The notes: generated by a model not told the origin, from the sequence alone. 64,000 nt of DNA from Cytobacillus luteolus (GCF_017873715.1 NZ_JAGGKM010000007.1:62001-126000), one strand, 5' to 3'. Numbered from the stretch's first letter, positions 8,250-16,632 are shown. Translations and numbers: made by a program.

Positions 8250-8738
8250 TTGCTAGAACAAAAAGGTGAAATTAACATTAATAAATTTGAAGCAGTTTTA
8301 CTATCAATTTTAACTGAAAATGAACGAGTATTTTACGAGAAATATATTGATTATATTGAATTAGTCGGTGATGGATATTCACAAAACCTGAATTTCTACT
8401 TCAATGAAAATAATTTTAGAGAAGATGAATTAGACAGAGGGGTACGATTTAGTGAAATTGGAAGGGATCTAGAATCAATATTTATGATTGCTAGAAGTTT
8501 ATTTCAAAAAATACATGGATTGAGTGTAATACCAAATGAAGTATCGTATGGAGATTTAAAGAGTGATAGAAAAAAAATAACACGCTTAGGGAAAGCCATG
8601 ACTAAATATGAATTGTTAGAATTGGAAAAAGCTAAGGTTGAGCAATTGAAGGCTATTGATCAAGGAAATAAGATAGACAAGCTTCATAATAAAATTATTC
8701 AACTATCAGCCAAATCAAATCTTCCTATTAAAGAATAG
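8250..8738 (+). CDS. Hypothetical protein, 162 aa
   Basis: TTG start at 8250 with TAGGAG about 10 bases upstream. The protein is mostly helical in appearance, with an acidic N-terminal half (FNENNFREDELDRG) and a charged, probably coiled-coil C-terminus (ELLELEKAKVEQLKAI at about 120-135). There is no signal peptide or membrane segment and no family is recognised. It follows the PLD nuclease gene after 275 bases on the same strand, in the same cargo module, and its stop codon lies 18 bases before the next recombinase-tail remnant. It could be a partner or inhibitor of the nuclease, but nothing in the sequence proves that. Confidence 0.6.
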   Translation: MLEQKGEININKFEAVLLSILTENERVFYEKYIDYIELVGDGYSQNLNFYFNENNFREDELDRGVRFSEIGRDLESIFMIARSLFQKIHGLSVIPNEVSYGDLKSDRKKITRLGKAMTKYELLELEKAKVEQLKAIDQGNKIDKLHNKIIQLSAKSNLPIKE

Positions 8739-8756
8739 AGTTTTCTGATTTAGGGT

Positions 8757-8838
8757 TAATGTAATAATTAAAGCATTTTATAGACAAGGGGAAGAGAATC
8801 AAATTATTTATTGATTCCTCTTCCTCTTTTTGAAATAC
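8757..8838 (+). pseudogene. Serine recombinase 3'-tail remnant 2 with hairpin
   Basis: In frame from 8758 the sequence reads NVIIKAFYRQGEEN, which aligns with NEVVKHFTAKGEEK near the end of the intact recombinase (N, K, F and GEE at equal spacing). The DNA AAAGCATTTTA is shared with the intact gene. The frame then breaks. The GGGGAAGAGAATCAA stretch near 8788-8802 pairs with TTGATTCCTCTTCC near 8811-8824 with one bulged C, followed by a T-run, so the hairpin role is kept while the sequence has diverged more than in the other copies. Confidence 0.6.
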
Positions 8839-8943
8839 AATAGAATTTCTATAAGGCAAAATACACTTTTATTGGTAATTGTCAAAATGTCTTTAATCCT
8901 TTGGGGAAGTAAACGTGAAACTGCTATTTTAGGAGTGAAAGAA

Positions 8944-9795
8944 TTGAACATCTTTCAGTATCAGGGTCAAGAGGAAGACCATTACACACACATTTTAATG
9001 TGCATCTTAGATTATAAATGCCAATTAGTTTTACCTCAGTTTATTAAGGGATTAATACCGCAAGAATCAAATGATTTCCAATACTCTTCATTATCAATAC
9101 ACACAAGAACGAAATTTTGTCCTCAATCACCTAAAAAATATGAATATGTTATTGGCATTGCACCATATAAAAGTGGTCTAACCCATTCGGAGTTAGAGGA
9201 TAATTCCGGCTCAATACCAGATGCATGGATTTGTGGAGAAAACTTCAATTTGCTTATTGAGTTCAAAATAAGAGGAGTTTTGGATGAAGGACAGATTTCA
9301 GCACATAAAAGATTGGTAGATAAGGAAGATGTTCAAGTTATTCGTCTTACATGGGATAACGTTATGGGGAGTTTAGCTAAAATTAAAACAGATGATGAAG
9401 TTCTTAATTATTTATTACAAAACTTTTTAATATTAAAAAGTAAATTTAAGTCTAAAAGACGTTCATCAGGAATGCCTAAAGAAATAATTAGTCATATAAA
9501 TAAGAGTGATGAACTTCATTTTGTTATAACAGGTAGTAAAACAAATAAACCATATAAAGTTGAGAAAATCTTTGGAGATAAAATTGAGTTAATAAATGAT
9601 GAATTAACGGGTATAACTGTTGCAAGGGAATTTATTGCTCAATATGTAAATCAAAATAAAGATGCACTTCCTTTTGATTATCTGGGTGATGCTACAGTGA
9701 TAAATGACTTTTGTGTTGCTCCTGGCAGAGCAGAAAAAAAGAATCAGTGGAATCAATGGAGATTAGGTTCATATTTAAAGAGTTCTGGTAGATGA
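8944..9795 (+). CDS. Putative PD-(D/E)XK nuclease
   Basis: A 283-aa protein from TTG 8944, preceded by AGGAGTG at 8931-8937. The frame is open back to 8830, but that part has no ribosome binding site and runs into the upstream recombinase remnant, so the later start is preferred. Residues D93 (IPDAW), E106 and K108 (LIEFKI) form a D-(X)n-E-X-K core, and a Q117/H121 helix (EGQISAHKR) follows, as in many PD-(D/E)XK nucleases. The N-terminus (FQYQGQEEDHYTHILMCIL) resembles the opening helix of that fold. The C-terminal 130 residues are unrecognised. It is a single-gene cargo lying between two recombinase-tail remnants. Role in defence is inferred from fold and context; no methylase is adjacent. 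Confidence 0.7.
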   Translation: MNIFQYQGQEEDHYTHILMCILDYKCQLVLPQFIKGLIPQESNDFQYSSLSIHTRTKFCPQSPKKYEYVIGIAPYKSGLTHSELEDNSGSIPDAWICGENFNLLIEFKIRGVLDEGQISAHKRLVDKEDVQVIRLTWDNVMGSLAKIKTDDEVLNYLLQNFLILKSKFKSKRRSSGMPKEIISHINKSDELHFVITGSKTNKPYKVEKIFGDKIELINDELTGITVAREFIAQYVNQNKDALPFDYLGDATVINDFCVAPGRAEKKNQWNQWRLGSYLKSSGR

Positions 9796-9994
9796 ACAAA
9801 CTACAATAGGGTGCTGAACAGAAGAAGCACTTGCTGCATCTACTTATTAGTAAAATGACAATAAAAAATAGAAAAAAAAGATTCGATACAAATTCAGCTT
9901 AATAACAGTTTGATTAATAGGTTCACATTTAAAGGAGAAGAGAAATCGTCTGATGATGATTTCCTCTTCTCCTTTTTTAATTTATTTCAATATA
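9796..9994 (+). pseudogene. Serine recombinase 3'-end remnant 3 (about 60 codons, frameshifted)
   Basis: Starting right after the nuclease stop, frame fragments match the C-terminus of the recombinase at 1790-3493. 9816-9848 reads EQKKHLLHLLI (intact: EQRKQLLRLVI). 9880-9960 reads DSIQIQLNN, then FTFKGEEKSSDDD (intact: DTIQIQMNN, then FTAKGEEKSSDDD). After one inserted C, SSPFLIYFNI follows and stops (intact: SSPFLVCFNI). Differences are partly synonymous, so this descends from a related recombinase gene. The hairpin (9934-9947 with 9958-9972, one bulge) and T-run are retained and would terminate the nuclease gene. Confidence 0.8.
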
Positions 9995-10229
9995 TAATTG
10001 CCATGGACCTAAATATATTATTCAGAAAGATTTGTAATTTATCAGAAACACAACTCTAGTTAAAAAATTCAATCAAAATAAGCTATGCTAGTGGGAAGTT
10101 TTTCTATGGGAAGGGTGCGAGTGCAGCATTTGAAAAAATTTGTAAAAAATTTTTCCATACTCTGATAAAATAATGATGTACCTTAATGGGTTTTAAATAG
10201 CTCCACAAGAATAGGAGTAGTGGTATTAA
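9995..10229. other. Intergenic region before the NERD gene
   Basis: No gene is seen. An A/T-rich inverted sequence, GAAAAAATTT paired with a later AAATTTTTC-type run near 10129-10153, could form a hairpin, and the ribosome binding site of the next gene (AGGAG at 10213-10217) lies at the end. Confidence 0.4.
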
Positions 10230-11435
10230 ATGGGCAAATTCATTGGAAGAGATAGACTACTGGATATCTTGGATCAAGTATCTAGTAGAACCAATTACGA
10301 AATAAAAGGTATTAAAGGTGAATTAAGTGTCGGTGATCTATTAGCAAAATACTTGCCTGAGGATACGTTTATTATTGCACAACCCACAATAGGTAAATAT
10401 GAGCCAGATTTCTTAATAATATCTCCGAGATATGGGTTTCGATTAGTAGAAGTTAAGAACTGGTCAATACATACTATTAAAAATGTGCAGACGAATGGAA
10501 CGTTTACAGTCCTAAATAAGTCTAGCAATCCAACACAACAAGTTAGGAAACATGTAGATGACTTAAAAGGTTATCTACTATCCAACCACTCGTATATAGG
10601 AGATCCACATAAACTTATAGGGTATGTTACAATCCAGTATGGTTTTATCAAAAGTGATGTACTTAAATACACAAAAAACTGGGACAGTAGAAATGCCGAA
10701 GACTTTTTTAAATTTCATTTATTTAGAGATGAGTTGAATTCCGAACTAGATAGTAGACTAGCTAATGCCACGAAATTTATACCTTATGGCTTGCAAGAAC
10801 ATTTAATCGATAAAATAGTGAGTAAAATCCGACTTACTAATAAAAGATTATCAGATTCTGAGATAGACCTAATGATTCGTTCTGAAGAAATAGAAAGAAC
10901 AGCAAGTGAGTTAAAAGAGTTAGCTAAAACTACAAAGATGCTAATTGAAGAGCAGAAAAGAATTAATAGTACTCAAATTAATGATAAAAAACAAGTTAAT
11001 ATAGAAACCACAGTAGAAGAAGTAAAAGAAAGAAGTAAATCCAATTTCTTTAGAGTAGCCATGTTAATTATTGTGGGTTTGATAATTGTGACAGTCTATA
11101 GCAGTATTTATTTGGATAATGACACATTAGTATCTTCAGATGATAATTACACCATCGAATCTGATGTTAGTCCATTCACAAATATTAATATAGAACAAGC
11201 ATTTGAAAGTCCGGATAATTATGTAAAGGTAAGTGCAGTAGTAAAAGAATTCTTTTATGAAAAATCAAGTGGGAATAAGTTTCTCAAGTTAGAAGTTAAT
11301 GGATTTACATTTAATGCTATTATCTATTCGAACACAGAAGTGCCCTATATAAATACAAATGAATCATATACGATCTACGGTGTTACCCAAAAATATGAGG
11401 ATAAAATTGAGTTAAAAATTACTACAGTTGAATAA
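10230..11435 (+). CDS. NERD-domain protein with membrane helix and OB-like domain
   Basis: A 401-aa protein with three parts. Residues about 25-150 form a NERD nuclease-related domain with the catalytic pattern D60 (EPDF), then E74-V-K76 (LVEVKNW), preceded by the conserved GIKGE (27-31) and followed by a Q/H helix (NPTQQVRKHVDDLKG). A charged helical stretch (about 205-265) leads to one membrane helix at about 270-293 (RVAMLIIVGLIIVTVYSS). The final 90 residues (about 310-401) look like a beta-rich OB-fold (VKVSAVVKEFFYEK, FLKLEVNGF, YTIYGVTQKYEDKIELKI). NERD is expected to be cytoplasmic, which would put the OB domain outside, or the protein may be inverted. It could act on incoming DNA at the membrane. 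Role inferred. Confidence 0.8.
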   Translation: MGKFIGRDRLLDILDQVSSRTNYEIKGIKGELSVGDLLAKYLPEDTFIIAQPTIGKYEPDFLIISPRYGFRLVEVKNWSIHTIKNVQTNGTFTVLNKSSNPTQQVRKHVDDLKGYLLSNHSYIGDPHKLIGYVTIQYGFIKSDVLKYTKNWDSRNAEDFFKFHLFRDELNSELDSRLANATKFIPYGLQEHLIDKIVSKIRLTNKRLSDSEIDLMIRSEEIERTASELKELAKTTKMLIEEQKRINSTQINDKKQVNIETTVEEVKERSKSNFFRVAMLIIVGLIIVTVYSSIYLDNDTLVSSDDNYTIESDVSPFTNINIEQAFESPDNYVKVSAVVKEFFYEKSSGNKFLKLEVNGFTFNAIIYSNTEVPYINTNESYTIYGVTQKYEDKIELKITTVE

Positions 11436-11557
11436 GGGTGACCAAGTAAGCCTACAGATAATTAATCCAAATATGATAACAGGCATTCACTTAAAGCCTT
11501 TATAGCCAGACTATTGGTTTGGTAGAAAATAAGTCGAAATTGAGCGGAGGAAGTTTA

Positions 11558-12226
11558 TTGTCAAAAGTAAGTATAGATCCCATGTCAATATTAATTAATG
11601 AAACAAGAATACAAAGGCCAAAATATATAACAGAAATCTATCATTGGGATCGTGAAATGGTTAATAACAATCGCTGGAAAAACAGTGCTGGTATCTATGT
11701 GTTTTTTGACAAAGCCGGTAATGTAGCGTATGTCGGAAAAACCGCACCTTTTGGAGATTCACACAAAAATGTTGGCCGTCCACGTAGAAGGAGAAAATAC
11801 GAAAGTAGAATTAAAAGGCATTTTAATGGAAAGGGCAAATCTTTAATGTGGGAATATTATTATAAAGTAAGGTTATATGAGTTCACAGACTTTTCATCAA
11901 GGGATATATACGAATCGTGGTGGATAGGCCAACTGAAACCTTATGGGAATAAGTCTGGTCGTTACTATTCAGTGAATTCGTTATTGCCCAACTCCCGCTT
12001 AAAGAAAAATAATTGGTCCCAATACCAAAAGGATGCTTTTATCAAGAGAGTTTCTCCGGAGAATATAGCTTTATGGAGATATTGGAAGTCAACTACTACA
12101 CAAGATATGGACATAAATACATGGATATCAACTCAAAAGATGGGGTTTATTAGTAGTCTTGCAACACAGGTAGGTCAAAGTGTCTTTGATTTCTATAGGG
12201 GAATTAGAAAAAAGGCTAGAAAATAA
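11558..12226 (+). CDS. GIY-YIG nuclease family protein
   Basis: A 222-aa protein starting at TTG 11558, chosen because GCGGAGG at 11544-11550 precedes it; a TTG at 11519 in the same frame has no such site. The GIY-YIG core is visible: G45-I-Y47, then Y58-V-G60-K61, an arginine in ESRIKRHF (R84), E119 in the ESWWIGQLKPYGNK helix and N131. These correspond to the catalytic tyrosines, arginine, glutamate and asparagine of the fold. A basic patch (GRPRRRRK, 73-80) interrupts the domain and may contact nucleic acid. The C-terminal 80 residues are unrecognised. It lies downstream of the NERD gene on the same strand, in the last accessory module before degV. Confidence 0.85.
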   Translation: MSKVSIDPMSILINETRIQRPKYITEIYHWDREMVNNNRWKNSAGIYVFFDKAGNVAYVGKTAPFGDSHKNVGRPRRRRKYESRIKRHFNGKGKSLMWEYYYKVRLYEFTDFSSRDIYESWWIGQLKPYGNKSGRYYSVNSLLPNSRLKKNNWSQYQKDAFIKRVSPENIALWRYWKSTTTQDMDINTWISTQKMGFISSLATQVGQSVFDFYRGIRKKARK

Positions 12227-12338
12227 ATATAAATACCTCATTTAGATACATCACGGTGAACCATACCACAAATAATTACGAAAAACATGATTCTAAGGAA
12301 ATCCTAATAAAGTTGAAATATAATCTTGGAGGATATAA

Positions 12339-13202
12339 ATGATAAAAATTATGGCTGATTCAACATGCGATTTATCTGATGAAGTACTGGAAATGTACGA
12401 TATCAGCATAGCACCTCTATCCATAAATATAGAGGGAAAAATTTATAAAGACAGGATAGACATCCAACCGGATGAGTTCTATGGAATGATGGAAGCACTT
12501 CCTGAATTTCCGACCACAGGTATGCCAAGTCCAGCCGAATATTTGAAAATAATCAAACAGGCTGTTGAGGCTGGTAATACGGAAGTATTATGTATATGCA
12601 TGTCTAGTGGAACAAGCGGTTCATATCAATCAGCTATAATAGCGAAGGATTATTTCTTCGAGGAAAGTCCGGATTCAAACGTTAAGATACATGTAGTCGA
12701 TTCAAAATGTATGAGCCACGGTAGCGGTTGGCTGGTTATGAAAAGTGCAATGATGAGGGAACAGGGAGCATCGTTTGAAGAAATAGTTGCTTTCAATGAA
12801 AATTATAAGAAAAAGATAAAGCATTTTCTATCAGTGGATGACTTAGATCATTTAATAAAGAGTGGCAGGCTTACTAATGCAAGTGCCTTAATAGGGAAAA
12901 TCCTAATGCTAAAGCCAATTATGTCTATGAAGGATGGAAAAGGAGCTATAGTTGGAAAGGAAAGAGGATTAAAAAGAGTTCTTAAGCATTACACACAGGA
13001 GTTTATCAAGAGAAATAACGAAGAAATGACAGACTTTATCATAATAGGTTATACATCGGATATCAAAGTTGCTGAAAATTTGAAAACCAAACTTCAATTG
13101 GATACTGATTTCTCTGGGGATATCCATATTATGCAAATGGGAGTATCAGTTGGGACGCATGTTGGCTTAGGTGCTATTTCTATGTTTTTTGTAGAAAAGT
13201 GA
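12339..13202 (+). CDS. DegV family fatty-acid-binding protein
   Basis: A 287-aa DegV protein. Members bind a fatty acid between two domains, and some (FakB) present it to the kinase FakA for phosphorylation and entry into phospholipid synthesis. Family marks are the N-terminal IMADSTCDL, FPTTGMPSPAEY (about 59-70), the SSGTSGSYQSA loop that holds the carboxylate (about 89-99), and SVDDLDHLIKSGRL (about 166-179). Length is standard. The start ATG has GGAGG at the right distance. It is monocistronic and appears to be the first core gene after the accessory region. Which fatty acid it prefers cannot be read from the sequence. Confidence 0.95.
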   Translation: MIKIMADSTCDLSDEVLEMYDISIAPLSINIEGKIYKDRIDIQPDEFYGMMEALPEFPTTGMPSPAEYLKIIKQAVEAGNTEVLCICMSSGTSGSYQSAIIAKDYFFEESPDSNVKIHVVDSKCMSHGSGWLVMKSAMMREQGASFEEIVAFNENYKKKIKHFLSVDDLDHLIKSGRLTNASALIGKILMLKPIMSMKDGKGAIVGKERGLKRVLKHYTQEFIKRNNEEMTDFIIIGYTSDIKVAENLKTKLQLDTDFSGDIHIMQMGVSVGTHVGLGAISMFFVEK

Positions 13203-13281
13203 GAAAATGAGGCATATTGCGTAAAATTGGGACCATGCTTACTTCTTTAATTCTCACAACACAAGGTCTATTCGAATGTAG

Positions 13282-13310
13282 GATAGAGTAAAAGTAGTCT
13301 ATCGTTTTTT
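13282..13310 (+). terminator. Weak terminator-like hairpin after degV
   Basis: GATAGA (13282-13287) pairs with TCTATC (13298-13303), followed by G and six T. The stem is short, so termination is only likely. Confidence 0.4.
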
Positions 13311-13471
13311 AAAAGACAGGATTAGTAGATTTGGATTGTAAGTTTCAGCTTACCAAATTGACTCGAAGTATCAAAATTCTCAGAGTAAGACTCCTCTCCC
13401 TATTTTTATTGAAGCCAAAATAGACTAAATAATAGATAAAAGTACACTATATTTAGAACATACTATAGAGG

Positions 13472-13499
13472 TTGATTATTGCGTTGCCGTTCATACTAA
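13472..13499 (+). promoter_or_regulatory. Possible xynB promoter
   Basis: TTGATT at 13472-13477 and TACTAA at 13494-13499 are separated by 16 bases, a fair match to a SigA promoter. The rest of the 380-base gap between degV and xynB holds no gene. Confidence 0.35.
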
Positions 13500-13517
13500 T
13501 ACGTGGTATCTTCAGAA

Positions 13518-13531
13518 TGATAGCGCTTTAA
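13518..13531 (+). promoter_or_regulatory. cre site upstream of xynB
   Basis: TGATAGCGCTTTAA matches the CcpA-binding consensus TGWNANCGNTNNCA except at one of the last two positions. It lies downstream of the likely promoter and 53 bases before the start codon, where CcpA would block transcription when preferred sugars are present. Confidence 0.6.
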
Positions 13532-13583
13532 TTTATGAAAACTCTGAACACATTCTTATAAATAGGCACTTAAGGAGGCACTC

Positions 13584-15191
13584 ATGGCTACGATTACAAA
13601 CCCTATTTTACCAGGATTTAATCCTGATCCGAGTATCTGTCGTGTTGGGGAAGATTATTATATTGCTGTATCAACATTTGAATGGTTCCCTGGAGTCGGT
13701 ATATACCACTCTAAGGATTTAAAACATTGGCGGTTAGCTTCAAGACCTTTAAATCGATTAAGTCAATTAAATATGATGGGTAATCCTGATTCAGGTGGAA
13801 TTTGGGCACCACAGCTTTCCTATAGTGATGGGATGTTTCATTTAATTTACACAGATGTAAAGGTAACGGAAGGTCATTGGAAGGATTGCCATAATTATTT
13901 AGCAACTTGTGAAACAATTGATGGTAAGTGGTCGGATCCTATTTATTTAAACAGTTCAGGCTTTGACCCTTCATTATTCCATGATGAGGATGGAAAGAAA
14001 TACTTAGTTAACATGAATTGGGATCATCGTGTTGGCAACCATCCGTTCTATGGAATTGCTCTACAAGAATATAGCTCTGAACAACAAAGGCTTATTGGGA
14101 AGCCTAGAATTATTTTTAAAGGAACAGATGTTAAGTTAACCGAAGCACCGCACCTTTATCGACTTAATGGATACTACTATTTGTTAACAGCCGAAGGTGG
14201 AACAAAGTATGACCATTGTGCAACTATAGCTAGATCAAAAAGCATTGAAGGGCCGTATGAAGTGCATCCGGATAATCCATTAATTACATCATTTCCTTAT
14301 CCGCGTAACCCTCTGCAAAAAGCAGGACATGCTTCGATAGTTCAAACACATACGGATGAATGGTTCCTTGTACACTTAACCGGTCGTCCATTACCTGATG
14401 AAAACAAAGCTTTACTCGATCCTCGTGGTTATTGTCCATTAGGGAGAGAAACAGCGATCCAACGGTTAGAATGGAAAAATCATTGGCCGTATGTAGTAGG
14501 AGGAAACCAACCTTCACTTGAAATAGAAGCGCCAAATATTCCTGAAGTGAAGTGGGAGAGTGACTATCCCGAAAAAGATGATTTTAATTCAGAAGAGTTA
14601 AATTCACATTTTCAGTCATTACGTATTCCGTTAAATGAGGATATTATGTCCCTAACAGACAATCCTGGACATCTTCGCCTTTATGGAAGAGAGTCATTAA
14701 CTTCTAAGTTTACTCAAGCTTTTGTTGCAAGACGTTGGCAACATTTTAATTTTATTGCTGAAACCAAAGTGAAATTTAATCCCGATACATTCCAGCAATC
14801 TGCTGGGTTAGTGAATTATTATAACACCCAAAACTGGACATCATGTCAAATTTCATGGAATGAGGAAAAGGGAAGAATCCTTGAACTTATGACTTGTGAT
14901 AACTTTACGTTTGGTCAACCACTACGTGGCAATGAGATTGTCCTTCCTGAAGATGTGGAGTATGTCTACATTCGTGTTGAAGTGAAAACAAATGTATATC
15001 AATATTCTTACTCTTTTGATGGTGAAACTTGGAAGGTGATACCGATTAGTTTTGAATCGTATAAACTGTCGGATGATTATATCCAAGGCGGAGGCTTTTT
15101 TACAGGAGCCTTTGTTGGAATGCAGTGTCAAGATACTTCTGGTCGTAAACAAGCAGCAGATTTTGACTATTTTATTTATGAGCCTCAATAA
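13584..15191 (+). CDS. xynB: GH43 beta-xylosidase
   Basis: A 535-aa glycoside hydrolase family 43 enzyme that removes xylose from the non-reducing end of xylo-oligosaccharides. There is no signal peptide, so it acts in the cytoplasm on imported oligosaccharides. The three catalytic acids fall at the same numbers as in the well-studied Geobacillus XynB3: base D15 (NPDPS), modulator D128 (GFDPS) and acid E187 (LTEAPH). The five-bladed propeller spans about 1-320, and a C-terminal concanavalin-like domain (about 330-535) closes the active site. ATG 13584 follows AAGGAGG. It is convergent with xylR, and a cre site lies upstream. The xylose released feeds xylAB. Confidence 0.95.
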   Translation: MATITNPILPGFNPDPSICRVGEDYYIAVSTFEWFPGVGIYHSKDLKHWRLASRPLNRLSQLNMMGNPDSGGIWAPQLSYSDGMFHLIYTDVKVTEGHWKDCHNYLATCETIDGKWSDPIYLNSSGFDPSLFHDEDGKKYLVNMNWDHRVGNHPFYGIALQEYSSEQQRLIGKPRIIFKGTDVKLTEAPHLYRLNGYYYLLTAEGGTKYDHCATIARSKSIEGPYEVHPDNPLITSFPYPRNPLQKAGHASIVQTHTDEWFLVHLTGRPLPDENKALLDPRGYCPLGRETAIQRLEWKNHWPYVVGGNQPSLEIEAPNIPEVKWESDYPEKDDFNSEELNSHFQSLRIPLNEDIMSLTDNPGHLRLYGRESLTSKFTQAFVARRWQHFNFIAETKVKFNPDTFQQSAGLVNYYNTQNWTSCQISWNEEKGRILELMTCDNFTFGQPLRGNEIVLPEDVEYVYIRVEVKTNVYQYSYSFDGETWKVIPISFESYKLSDDYIQGGGFFTGAFVGMQCQDTSGRKQAADFDYFIYEPQ

Positions 15192-15203
15192 ATTTTTACA
15201 TGT

Positions 15204-15241
15204 AAAAGACCCCTTTTAAAATTGTAAGGGGTCTTTCTTTT
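15204..15241. terminator. Bidirectional terminator between xynB and xylR
   Basis: AAAAGACCCCTT (15204-15215) pairs with AAGGGGTCTTTC (15226-15237), nearly perfect, with A-tract and T-tract flanks, serving both convergent genes. Confidence 0.85.
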
Positions 15242-15246
15242 TATTT

Positions 15247-16416
15247 CTAATTGGTTTGCTCAAACAAAGTGTTTGCAAGAAATGCTTCGATTGTTTGAGC
15301 TGAAACACCTAAGGCTGAAGAGTAAATGGAAAGGTCTGAAAACTGAATTTCTAGGCTAGATCTACTATGCTTGAGAGTATTCGACTTAACAAAACCAGTA
15401 ATCGAATCCATTAGTAAGTCCTTTGCCATTGCAAGCCTATTGCCGATAATAATTTGCTCCGGATTAAATGTATTAGAAATATTATTAATGCCTATTCCTA
15501 AATAATGACCAATTTTAGTAAACAGGGCACGTATTTCTTGAGATGTTTTTGCTTCCTCTATTAAATATTCTAGAGTTATGTCACTTTTACTTTGTAATAG
15601 TGCCTGGGCTGATTTTAATAGAGACTGCTCAGAAGCATACTGCTCCCAGCAACCTTGGCTTCCACAGGTACAATCCTTACCGTTAGCCTCAATAATCATG
15701 TGTCCCATTTCACCTGAATATCCCTCTGCTCCTCGATAAAGCTGGTTATTGAAAATAAACCCGACACCAATCCCGATACTAGCACTTAAATAAATAAGGT
15801 TATCAGTTTCCCTTCCAGCCCCAAATACTTTCTCCCCATATGCTCCTGCATTTGCTTCATTTTCAATGATGACTGGCAGGTTAAATTCCTTTTCAAGTTC
15901 TTTTTTTAGATTAATATTTTTCCAGCCCAGGTTTGGCGCCAATAACACTTCCTCTTCTTTATTTACAATTCCAGGAACCCCGACGCCTATCCCTATTACA
16001 CCATAGTGGCTATCTGGTTTTGAACCTATTAGGTAATGTATGATTTGTGACACAATCTTCATGACTTCTTCATAAGTTCCCTTATTAATTGTCTTTTTTT
16101 GTTCGGAAATGATTTCTCCATTAAGATCAGTGAGAATTCCTAAAATATAGTTTACTCCTATATTTATTCCAATTGAAAATCCTGCTTTCCCATTGAACAA
16201 CAACATGACAGGGCGTCTGCCGCCACTAGATTCACCTGGGCCAGATTCATAGCAAAGATTTGCGTCTATAAGTTCACTTACAAGAGAGGAAACAGTTCCT
16301 TTGGTTAACCCTAGCTGCTTGGCAATCTCAGCTCGAGAGATGGGAGCCTGTGCTTTAATCATCTGCAATATATATTGCTTGTTGTTTGCTTTCACTACTT
16401 GCTGATTCCAAGTCAT
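15247..16416 (-). CDS. xylR: Xylose repressor XylR (ROK family)
   Basis: A 389-aa ROK-family repressor. An N-terminal winged helix (about 20-65, SRAEIAKQLGLTKGTVSS as the recognition region) binds the xyl operator. The ROK sugar-kinase-like domain follows (IGINIGVNYILGILTD at about 83-98) with the zinc-binding CTCGSQGCWEQY motif. In Bacillus, XylR represses xylAB and xylose releases it. Here the gene is divergent from xylA, whose promoter 130 bases away carries a 31-base operator palindrome, so autoregulation is possible. The intact zinc site separates it from true kinases that lack a DNA-binding head. Length is normal. Confidence 0.95.
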   Translation of the reverse strand: MTWNQQVVKANNKQYILQMIKAQAPISRAEIAKQLGLTKGTVSSLVSELIDANLCYESGPGESSGGRRPVMLLFNGKAGFSIGINIGVNYILGILTDLNGEIISEQKKTINKGTYEEVMKIVSQIIHYLIGSKPDSHYGVIGIGVGVPGIVNKEEEVLLAPNLGWKNINLKKELEKEFNLPVIIENEANAGAYGEKVFGAGRETDNLIYLSASIGIGVGFIFNNQLYRGAEGYSGEMGHMIIEANGKDCTCGSQGCWEQYASEQSLLKSAQALLQSKSDITLEYLIEEAKTSQEIRALFTKIGHYLGIGINNISNTFNPEQIIIGNRLAMAKDLLMDSITGFVKSNTLKHSRSSLEIQFSDLSIYSSALGVSAQTIEAFLANTLFEQTN

Positions 16417-16530
16417 TGTCTTTACTCCTTAGCCAAATAATTTCTGTTATTTTGTCATATTTATAACATACTATAATCGCGCAGAAATGAAGAGGGATTG
16501 TTTTATTTCTTTATAAAACTAAGCAAGAAA

Positions 16531-16561
16531 TACTTAGTTCGTTCTCTAGACAAACTAAGTA
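16531..16561. promoter_or_regulatory. XylR operator (xylO)
   Basis: TACTTAGTTCGT and ACAAACTAAGTA form arms of a palindrome with a 7-base centre and a single mismatch, closely like the known Bacillus xyl operator (TTAGTTTGTTT...CAAACTAA). It covers the xylA -35 element, so XylR binding would exclude RNA polymerase. A further half-site, AAACTAAG, lies at about 16516. Confidence 0.9.
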
Positions 16562-16575
16562 TACCCTGATATAAT
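16547..16575 (+). promoter_or_regulatory. xylA promoter (SigA type)
   Basis: -35 TAGACA (16547-16552) and a perfect -10 TATAAT (16570-16575) with a 17-base spacer. The -35 and part of the spacer are inside the xyl operator. Confidence 0.8.
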
Positions 16576-16590
16576 TCATTTTGTACAGAG

Positions 16591-16604
16591 TGTAAACGAT
16601 TTCA
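16591..16604 (+). promoter_or_regulatory. cre site downstream of xylA promoter
   Basis: TGTAAACGATTTCA fits the CcpA consensus TGWNANCGNTNNCA at every fixed position. It starts 16 bases after the -10, in the early transcribed region, so CcpA bound here would act as a roadblock during growth on glucose. Confidence 0.85.
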
Positions 16605-16632
16605 TATTTCAAATTAATGGAGGAATGCTCAG

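Noticed and set aside
1-12226. Complete prophage
   Set aside because: No capsid, tail, portal, terminase or lysis gene is seen; primase plus recombinase alone fits a satellite or integrated element.
13203-13583. XylR operator upstream of xynB
   Set aside because: No AGTTTGTTT-like palindrome is present; only a cre site is visible, so direct XylR control is not supported.
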